NCBI GenBank assembly: GCA_025602905.1
Contig: JAHLKI010000017.1
Span: forward strand, 186,001-250,000
Source: Phlyctochytrium arcticum
Lineage: Eukaryota > Chytridiomycota > Chytridiomycetes > Chytridiales > Chytridiaceae
Direction: 5' to 3'
DNA length: 64,000 bases
Below the pieces are notes generated by a model. The model was not told the DNA's origin. It did no database searches and saw only the letters and a list, made by a program, of their open reading frames with translations. A program made the translations under genes and the position numbers. This document shows, piece after piece, positions 11,567-20,126 of this stretch. Within the stretch, counting starts at the first letter, position 1. Each line of letters begins with the position of its first letter.

Positions 11567-14027
11567 ATGACGGATCTCCTGCCTTGTAAGTAAGGAAGTT
11601 GACCAAGACATCATCCACCCGCTCATCTTGTTTCTCGTACGTAGCAAAAAAGGAAGGAAAACGGAGTTCGTTAAAGAAGACGACGACAGCACCCCCGCCG
11701 AGTATCGAGTGAGTATTTCCCGAACTGGTTAGACTTCTGTTTGTGCCATCAGAGAGCCCAAATATGTGTAGTAAAGCATATCTGGTTATTAGGCGAATAC
11801 TCACCCCAGTTTTTGTTTTGTTACTTTTTCCACCAAGTCCAGGTCCCGAGCGACGCCAGATGAGTTACGTGCATTGGAGGATAGCAATAGTCGGCGGGGA
11901 TCACAAGTCAATCGGCCCGGGTCCGGGAAAGCAGGAGGTGGGGGAAATTATACTGCGACGAGTCCGAGTTCCAGTCGAGGTGGAGGAGGAGGGGGTGGAG
12001 AAGGAGTGAGAGCGTTTAAAGCTCTGATACAACCATGGCAGAAGAAGACGATTGTTAAGAGCGTAGACCCATCACCGGCCAATACTCTTGATCGACCACA
12101 GAGTACCGTGACGCCCACGCTGGTCCCCGGGATCGTGATTCAAACCGACAGTTTTGTCTCAGTCAACAATGACAACACTCATAACGGTGCAACGACGCAT
12201 AGTGCACGCTCGTCGTCCGTGTCCCGGGCAACAGTTGAGCGTTCCGTCGCGGCCAAAATCTACTTTGAACAGTACTTTGATCGCGTCTACAAGGCGGGCC
12301 CCACAGCTCGGGCCAAACGTCGAATGCAAGTCGAGTCGGAGCTGGCCACCATGACCTTAACCGAAGCCGAAAAGCGGGCTGTAAGACAAGATTGGCTCCA
12401 CCGCGAAACGGAACGAATGCGCCGGATGCGCGAAAAGATTGCCGTGGGGGATTTCGAAACGATTCGGACAATTGGACATGGTGCGTTCGGGGTCGTCCGG
12501 CTCGTCCGCCAAAAAGCCACGGGCGAAGTGTTTGCCATGAAAGTATTGAAGAAATCCGAAGCCATTAAACGAAACCAGGAATCGCATGTGCGGGCCGAAC
12601 GGGATTTATTGTCGGATGCCGCTGAATGCGCCAATTGGGTGGTCCGTTTGATCTATACATTTCAGGATCCGGATTATTTGTATTTTGTCATGGAGTTTAT
12701 GCCCGGGGGGGATTTGTTGAGTCTGCTCATCAAGCTGGATATCTTTGACGAAGATTTTGCCAAACATTATGCAGCCGAAATGGTCTTGGCCATCGAGGAG
12801 GTGCATAAACTCGGGTAACATACACATTTCTTCTCATGTTTCCATTTTTTCTCAATAGCTTACCCTTGAACATATAGAGTCATTCACCGCGACATTAAAC
12901 CCGACAATTTCCTGTTTGACGTAGACGGACACATCAAAGTAACCGATTTCGGTCTCGCAACCGATTTCCACTGGTCCCACGATTCGACCTACTACGACCT
13001 GCAACGCAAAACAACCATGGCCAAAGCCCTCAGCGGCGACTCCTCAGATCCTCATCATACCCCAGGCAGCACAGGTCCCAGCCCCTCACCCTCCATGGCG
13101 GGTCTCTCCTCGGTCCCCCATTCCAATATCGATCCCATAAACTCCTCAAATCAATGGTCCAGTGAATCCGAAGCCGACATTTTCGCTCCACCCCCGCAAA
13201 CCAAAATCCTGCAATGGCGGGACTCGAACCGAAAACAACAGGCGTATTCAGTAGTCGGCACCAACAACTACATGGCCCCCGAAATCCTGCTCGGGATCGG
13301 GTACGATAAAGCCTGCGATTGGTGGTCTCTGGGCGTCATCATCTACGAAATGTTGTACGGGTTCCCACCGTTTTGCAGTAAGAACCGGCAACATACGAAA
13401 ATGAAGATTGTGAATTGGCGACAGACGCTGAGGTTTCCGGCCGAACCCAAAGTCTCGCGTGAGGCCCAGGATTTGATTATGCGGCTTATTTGTGATAAGG
13501 AGAATCGGATTGGGGATGGGCCGGCTGTTAGCCCACATCAAATGTCGCCGGATATGGGGGGCGGTGGACGGCCTCCTACTGCCGGCGGCGGTGGGCGAGG
13601 CCAATCTTCGTCGGCTAGCGTCACAACCACCAACGAAATAGAATCTTCCATCAAGCATCATCCATGGTTCCGGGGGATCGACTGGGACGAACTGGGACAT
13701 ACCATCCCACCCTTCCGCCCCGAGCTGACCAGCGACACAGATACCGCCTACTTTGACGAAGTCAATGAGGAAGAAGTAATGGCGCAAACCTGGGGTAAAG
13801 GAAGCAAAAAATCCACCAGTCAAGATGCGGAAACGGAAGATATGCTGGATATGCGAAAAAAATTGGCCTTTGTTGGGTTTACCTATAAGGCGCCCAAACG
13901 CGGGGACCGAGTCAACTACTCTGGTGGTGGTGGTGGTGGGGGGCGGGACAGCAAACAAGGAAGTTTTAGTCAACCGTCCGGTGTACCGCGGGATGCAGCG
14001 GGGGCGGAGCCACCTTGGGGATCATGA
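11567..14027 (+). CDS. NDR-family AGC serine/threonine protein kinase
   Basis: Kinase of the NDR/LATS group (Cbk1/Orb6/Dbf2 relatives), which acts with Mob co-activators in polarity, septation or mitotic exit. Exons 11567-11585, 11645-11708, 11843-12814 and 12878-14027 give 734 residues; the 19-nt first exon has a perfect GTAAGTAAG donor. A Mob-binding-like helical region (about 155-225) precedes the kinase. Visible motifs are GHGAFGVV (239), AMK (K261), HRDIKPDN (catalytic D357), DFG (375-377), GTNNYMAPE (485-487) and DWWSLG. The activation-segment insert between DFG and APE is about 108 residues, Ser/Pro-rich. The C-terminal hydrophobic motif FVGFTY has its regulatory Thr at 687. The exact subgroup (Cbk1 or Dbf2/Sid2) is unresolved. 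Confidence 0.93.
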
Positions 14028-14140
14028 TTTTTGGGTCATACAATACTTCGGGGGGGTGGTGAACAATTTATTTTTGGTTGGCGTGCTTGATATGTAAATA
14101 TTACTATTTCGTTTTGAATTATATAAAAATCCACTTTTCA

Positions 14141-15844
14141 CTACCCCTCCCAAGCCCACTTCCGTCTCCCCTCAACAATACACCCCGACAACCGATCCCG
14201 TCTTCGTCTCCGTGCTCGCTCAACCTGCTCCTCCCCAACTCTAAAACTCTCTTCAATAAGCGCCCAGCCCCGTATCCGCCCTCCCACCTTGGCGCAAACC
14301 CCCAACTCCGAGTTCAAATGGGTATATATCTCGTTGAGTACGGCGAGTTGGTCAGAGAGTCTAGTGACCTAATTGAGAAAAATGTAAATGGGGAGGTATC
14401 TGTGTAGAGTTTAGGTGAAAAGGGGAACTTACGAGTTTATATCCTTTGGGTGTATTTCCCACATGTTCACGAAACGCTACTGAAATTTCGTCAATACACG
14501 CACAAATCCCATCCTCCTCTTTATGTCCTCCCTCTCCATCCTCCTTCTCCTCCTCACTACAAACCTCCCCAACCGTCTTCCTAACCTCCCCCAACCCGCC
14601 CACAAACCCCTCCAACAATTTTTGCAACGCCTCCAACGGCTCCAGAACAGCCGACAGGGATTCAACCTGCCGCGCCTCCACTTCCCCCGCTTCAACCTCC
14701 CTCCGTAACCGTTCCAATTCCGCTTCCGCAGCCTCATTTTCCCTCTGCTCTTGCAAATCAATAAATTTCCGCCAACAATCAACAATACAATATTACCTGT
14801 AATTTACGTTGAACACGATGGAATTCGAGTGATTCGAGGTGTTGGATATAAGTCCATTGTAGCAGCCGGGTTTCCAGGCAGAGAATCATTTCGTCTTGGG
14901 TCGTTTTGTCTCTAAACTGTAGTTCATGGCGGTTGGATACCCTCGGTTCTGGAGTTGATAATGTATCGGGGTGAGGTTGTTGTGGTTCTTCTTCCAAGGA
15001 TGGTATGGACGTTGACTGTATCACGGTATTGTCTCCAACCTTGATCGTCGGTACAGGGGGTTTCATACCCCTCGGCAAAGACTCTACAGATACCGCAGGC
15101 GATACCGGCTACCCCCCCAAAAAAAATCAACATCCCCGCACTTTCCAAAACATTCTTAAAAAATGAATATACATACCAAGGGTATCCCCGCAGCTTTCTT
15201 CAACATGGCTTTCCGTTCTGTCGCTGCCACAGTGGGTGGTCGCGCATACACACTCCGTCTGCCTCCATCCGTCCGTCGGGTAGTCGTACCAGAAGAGGGT
15301 CGAGCCAATGGGGTTTTCAGTAATGTGCGGGGTGCCAGGCTTTGACGATGGGTATGAGCTGCAGAAGTCCGATCTGGGCGTGATGATGTATTTGGTTTAA
15401 TGTGTGATGATGGAGGGTTCAATGTTGACTTGGGTTTGGATGTGGTCGTTGTGGTGGTGGTGGGTGCAGAGGATGCCACCATATACCGAGACGAAACATA
15501 TCGAACCGCCTTTTGTTTCTTGACCGGCCCTTCAACAACAACGACTCTATTCGACGAATCAATTAATGGACCTCGCCCATGATGTTCCAAAGATGATGGT
15601 GGTCGTGATACAATCGTATCTCGTCTGCTGGTCATATCCGAATCTCCATTCCTATAAAATCCCACAAATAAGCAAGTCATCCGTGTCATAAAAGTCCAGG
15701 TACATACCGTTTATGCAATTCATTCACCGACAAGTCGCGCACAATGCAGCGGTCAAGCGGTGGTGGTGGTTGTTGTTCATCAGTTGAAGAAGAGTCTTGA
15801 ATGAGGGATGTAGACGGCAGCCGAGGCCGGGGTCGGGCAAACAT
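14141..15844 (-). CDS. HAUS8/AUG8-like augmin subunit
   Basis: Probable microtubule-binding subunit of augmin, which recruits gamma-tubulin to make new microtubules from old ones in the spindle. Exons 15708-15844, 15177-15651, 14797-15108, 14433-14744 and 14141-14368 join in phase to 487 residues. The N half is basic, Ser/Thr/Pro-rich and disordered, with a KKQKAVRYVSSRYM motif (about 90-103) like the SRY(L/M) motif of HAUS8. A conserved-looking helix LLQWTYIQHLESLE (about 283-296) matches the QWRF-type motif of plant AUG8 and HAUS8. Coiled coils follow (heptads rich in E, L and R, about 300-380), ending in a basic helix. The call rests on these two motifs and their order; it has not been checked by a profile search. 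Confidence 0.68.
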
Positions 15845-16081
15845 AATTTTACAAGGAACAAGATTGTAAACTTTCCAAAAATTTGTGTCAAAGATTTTCA
15901 AAAGATGGTTGTCACGAATTTGAGTCCAGACGCGTCGGACGGCGTTCTCGCGCGTTTTTTAAATCTTCATCACAGATTTTTCAACCCAAAGAGTTGCCAA
16001 AAAAGTAAAGCAAAAAAACTAAAGATATAAATTCTCCAAACTTACAAAAAAAAAAACCATCATCGGAAATACATATAGTAG

Positions 16082-19000
16082 TTAACTATCTGCACTATAT
16101 AACAAATTCTCAATTTCCGTTCGTCGACGATGAAGCAAAATCTTTTCATCCACTTCATCAAATGCGGGTCCACAGTGTTCCGCACTCAGTAAATCGCTCA
16201 AGGACGTACACGAGTCGATCGAGTCGTGCCGTGAAGAAGAGAGCGGGGTGAGGAGATCATCTGAGAGGCGACGACGATGGGTGGTGGTTGAAATGCGGGG
16301 AGATTTAAGGTCGTCGTCTGAATCGGGGGAGGGTTCACGGACATAGGCGTGGTTGACTAAATCGTCGGGACGACCATCGTCTCTGAATCGAACGACATTG
16401 GTCAAAGGATGATGTTGACGATTCGTACCGCCCTCAAAAGGATTGTCGTCCACCAGGATATGCGGGGACGGAGCTTGTAGGGGTACACCCCTCGACGGAT
16501 AATAAGGTCCAACCTGCGGCCCACACTCTCGTTCGCCCTCATGGGCATGCAAATCCCGCATCATATATTCCGTCAAATCGTCGCCGTGGTCATCCACTAA
16601 AGGATCCCGAAGGAGTTCTTTGAACCAGTCGGCCGTCATGCGGGTGGCTTGTTTGGCTTCGGGGAGGATGGAGAGCATCTGGAAGAGGCCGTGGGAGACG
16701 CCTTCGAGGATTTTGACGCGGACCATGCTGTCGGGGTCGCGAGAGAAAATGTGGGTTTTGACGTTTTCTGTTGTAGTAGACCCATTGGGCATCGAGTTGG
16801 ATTTATCCTTTTCCAGACGGGCCATCATCCGTTGCCACTCTTTATGTGCCTTTTGTTTATTCTCACGGAGCCGGCCGGCAAACACGACGGTATCATCCAC
16901 CAACGGATCTTTTTCACCACACAACAAATACGTTTTCGGGAACCGGGCCAACAGATCGTCGGGGGCAATCACGGGGCTCAAGTAATAGTCCATGGCCAGG
17001 TCGATCGGTAACGGGGACGTTCCCAGGTACAAGAGTGCCATTGCCCGCATCACTAGGGAAAACTTTTAGTAGAGACCAAACGGTCAATGACCAATCCCAA
17101 AGAAACATACTCTCAGGCGTAATAATCCGATCCGTAAAGTACGACATGCGCGACGTCATCGACAACGCAGACGGAATGCTCGGACCCACGGCCGTAGCCG
17201 GTTTTCGGAAATTATAGTACCAAGATTTAGACCGGTCGACTTCATCTTTGGCAATATTGATTTTGCGGGGTGCTTCTTGCGGGGTTAAAGGGGACTGGGC
17301 CTGGAAACTGTGTTTGGATTCCGAGAGGGGTTTGAGGGAGAGGTTGATGGTTGATTCTGCGCGCATCAGTTTGAGTTGTTCGGATGGCATCCTTTCAGAA
17401 TTATAAGGTGAATCTTTTTTGAAGGGGAACAAGAGAAAAAAAGGGTGACTTACCAGCAAGACATGTCAAAGGATAAGCAGGGGTAGATGAGGACGACGCC
17501 GTTGGGTGGAGGAATATGTTTTTCGTACGTTTCCAAGCATCGCATCACAACGCCCACCACCAGATTTCCGCCCGCAGAATCTCCGACCATGACAATCTTG
17601 AGTGGATCCCTCTTTTTCCGTTCACCAGCCGTCTCAAATCCACCATTGATTCCCAAGACACTGCCACAGGATTCCACAATACTGCGGTAAGCGTCAAAGC
17701 ATTCTTCTAAAGCAAAAGGGTACGGGAATTCAGGCGCCTTGCCGTAATCCAGCGAGACGATGGGGATACGCGTAATATTGGCCCAGTGGGTCACATAGTC
17801 TTCATGGCATTTAGGACCCATGGCGACAAACCCTCCCCCTGGTAAAATCAAGACCATTTCCTTGGCCTTTCTTAATTCGGCTTCACTGCCCTTGAAATAG
17901 AGACGGGCTGGGATGGGGCCCAGCGTCAAGTGCGGGAACGAGGTGATGGAGGGCGGGGTGGGTCGTGGGATCAGTATGTCGCGCTGGATACTCAACCGCG
18001 GTCGATCCATGGCACCCAATAGGCGAATGTAGGGATTGAGCGGCTTGTTCCATGACACTCTCATCATCTCGATCGTCGGGTGTGCTCTGAATCTTCTGAC
18101 CTATATTCGTTTCACTCTATTTAGTCTTTCTGCAGTTTTTCTCATACTCTCTCACTCCCTCTCACTCCCATCCATCACCCTCTCATTCATCCATCCACTC
18201 ACGAAACCAATCGAGTCAACCAAGTAAACGCATGCTCCTCCCCCGAGCGTAGTGTTGCACCATGTGTGAACCCCGCATTTGATTTTGCTGCGCAAAATCC
18301 TGTTCCTCGCTCCTTGCGGAGCTTCGTCAGTCTCTTTTTGAGCTCGCTCCGCTCGCATTCAATTTTGCTCCGCAAAATTGGTCTCCCTCGCTTCGCTCGC
18401 ATTTAATTTTGCTTTGCAAAATCGTTAGCGCCCATCCATTTTTCCTTCAGAAAAATGTCTGGGCCCGACCGCGCTCCCGCTCGCCAATTTCCTTTCAGGA
18501 AATTGTCTCTCTCGCGCGGGCCCTCCTCCCCCTCCCCTTCGCTCGGGGTCGTCATAGTCTCCACTTCACTCGGGGTCGTCATAGTCTCCACTTCACTCGG
18601 GGTCGTCATAGTCATTCCACCCACCTTCTCATCAGCACTCTCAGGAAACGCGAGATAACAAACAGAAAACAAAAAACTCAAGAAATCCCTCAACCAAATA
18701 GGTTTAATCCACATGGCCGAAAAGAACCCGGCATCCAGACTCGTCAAGATGTAGGAAGCGCGGTAAAAGTTTCGGGTATACTAGAAAGTCACATTTTCAG
18801 CTCCGGTGTCCATCCATCAAGAGAATCGGTGGATGAAACAGCAACATACCATGCGAGCCAGCGGTTCGGGGGCTATAAATATATCAAAAGGATGTGGTTA
18901 GAAATCTCTCTCTCTCTCTCTCTGGGGATGACTCTATCCCTCACATCCCTCTGACCCTATCCCTCATCCATCCATCAAAGCTTTTGAGTTTGTTATTTAA

Positions 19001-19643
19001 ACGCATGCTCCACCCTTCGCTTGCGCTCGGGGTCGTCGTATTGTTGCACGAACGTGTGAACCTGTATTGATTTTGCTCCGCAAAATCCTGTTTCCTCGCA
19101 CCTTGCGGAGCTTCGTCAGTCTCTTTTGGAGCTCGCTCCGCTCGCATTCAATTTTGCTCCGCAAAATGGGTCTCCCTCGCTTCGCTCGCACTTGATTTTG
19201 CTCCGCAAAATCGTTGGCGCCCATCTGTTTTTCCTCCGGAAAATTGTCTGGGCCACCCTCGGCCTCGGGACGTACCATTCATGCCGAGAGCCAAGAGGAC
19301 ATTGTTCAAGAACCAAGAGATGGAGAGAGTCCCAAAGATGATTTTCCATGGTGGTAATGTACCTTTACCAAAAAAAATTCAGCCTAACGCGTCGTCGTCG
19401 TCAAAACAAAAGAAACACGGATGGGTTAACGAACCAAATTGACGATCCATCCACTGAAACACGCGTAGATTGGAGCGTTGCGAGGGCGATCGTTGCAAGA
19501 CTCCTAGTCTAAGTTGATGTTACTCGAACTGTATATGCTGAGACGAGAGAGAGAGAGAGAGAGACTCACGCCAGCAGCCCAAAAAGGAGGACTTGGATCC
19601 GTTTGAGGCCGGCCGAGGGACGGCCCAATGCATGGTCCAGCAT
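16082..19643 (-). CDS. Hormone-sensitive-lipase-like alpha/beta hydrolase, membrane-anchored
   Basis: Esterase/lipase of the HSL family, likely acting on neutral lipids or steryl esters at a membrane. Eight exons (19570-19643, 19435-19508, 19276-19362, 18850-18872, 18625-18780, 17454-18100, 17111-17391, 16082-17052) join in phase to 770 residues; exon 4 is only 23 nt. The N-terminus (MLDHALGRPSAGLKR then IQVLLFGLLALGVL) is a signal anchor. More hydrophobic stretches (ISWFLNNVLLAL, LSFLFSVCYLAF) follow. Catalytic features are the oxyanion PGGG (225-228), GDSAGG with nucleophile S313, acid in EKDP (about D496) and GVSHG (about H568). The C-terminal 150 residues are polar. Introns 3 (403 nt) and 5 (524 nt) are swollen by the multi-hairpin repeat described separately; the other five are 58-72 nt. 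Confidence 0.92.
18145..18500 (-). repeat. Multi-hairpin intronic repeat, copy A (lipase intron 5)
   Basis: Fills most of the 524-nt intron 5 of the lipase. Contains stacked short inverted repeats such as GATTTTGCTTTGCAAAATC-type and CTCGCTTCGCTCG-type stems, and a TTTTTC/GAAAAA stem. By eye it is about 95% identical to copy C in the core (18232-18478) and about 85% to copy B. Copies A and C also share a GGATGGATGAATGAGAGGG tail on the transcript-downstream side. It lies in the sense direction of the host gene. Confidence 0.9.
18542..18615. repeat. 27-bp tandem repeat next to copy A
   Basis: About 2.7 copies of a 27-bp unit beginning CTCGGGGTCGTCATAG, between the intron-5 donor and repeat copy A. 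The CTCGGGGTCGTC word also occurs inside copies B and C, so this looks like local expansion of a piece of the element. Confidence 0.85.
18980..19262 (-). repeat. Multi-hairpin intronic repeat, copy B (lipase intron 3)
   Basis: Same family as copies A and C, more diverged. It fills most of the 403-nt intron 3 of the lipase, starting within about 8 nt of the 5' splice site. The ATTTTGC-nnn-GCAAAAT stems, the GAAGCTCCGCAAGG-like arm and the AAACGCATGC boundary word are shared. Sense orientation in the host gene. A pure CT/AG tract (about 18908-18923) lies just outside. Confidence 0.9.
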
Positions 19644-20126
19644 GTTGTTTTATGAACTGTTGGGTGGTGCCGAGACGACGAGCTTGAGGCGAGCCTTTGG
19701 GTAGTTGCCGCGGGCGGGGCAAAGAACTATCACATGCCAGAGCGCGGATTGCTTACGCGAGAATGTCCATGTACTTTACTCTTTTGGGACTGGTCGTGCG
19801 CAGCCATGCCTGTCTGCCCCAGTGTTAGGTAAGCCCTAATGTATGCCCGATATAGCCAAATGAAAGCAAAACGTCACTTCTGCAGAACAAGTTGCGTCAT
19901 GAGGCATCGATCTGGATTCTTTTGTTGCCCTCCCTTTCCTCACACCAACACTGTCACGAATCACACTGCCCTCCCTTTCCTCACACTAGCACTGTCACGA
20001 ATCACACTGCCCCTAAGGTATGGGCTTCAACTCACTCACTCCCTAACTCACTCACTCATTCACACTCATCCAACTAGACACTCACACTCACTCATCCAAC
20101 TAGACACTCACACTCACTCAAACCAA
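19644..20126. other. Divergent promoter region with direct repeats
   Basis: Between the lipase and TreY start codons. Two tandem near-identical 40-bp copies of a CCCTCCCTTTCCTCACAC unit lie at about 19928-20007. A 26-bp unit (CTCATCCAACTAGACACTCA...) is repeated twice at about 20066-20117, next to the TreY start and probably in its 5' leader. An ATG-initiated frame at about 19817 (minus) does not connect in phase to the lipase and was not used. Confidence 0.6.

Noticed and set aside
12163..12471. Open frames of 60-240 codons on the strand opposite the NDR kinase, eRF3, ZW10, TreY and others.
   Set aside because: They are shadows of real coding frames, with no motifs and no splice logic.
13217..13230. 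GGACTCGAACCG resembling a tRNA B-box.
   Set aside because: It lies inside the kinase coding sequence and has no A-box or cloverleaf partner at the right distance. No convincing tRNA was found anywhere in the window.
18199..18402. Peptides in the hairpin repeats called as genes.
   Set aside because: They sit inside introns of well-supported genes, and the frame is largely set by repeated palindromic arms. Kept only as a low-interest finding.
19760..19817. ATG-initiated exon (MAAHDQSQKSKVHGHSR) as first exon of the lipase.
   Set aside because: The following donor and the available acceptors give the wrong phase, whereas the ATG at 19643 gives a clean signal anchor that joins exon 2 in frame.
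20041..20120. ACTCACTC-rich stretch as a CRISPR-like array.
   Set aside because: It is a two-copy tandem repeat in a eukaryotic leader, with no spacers.
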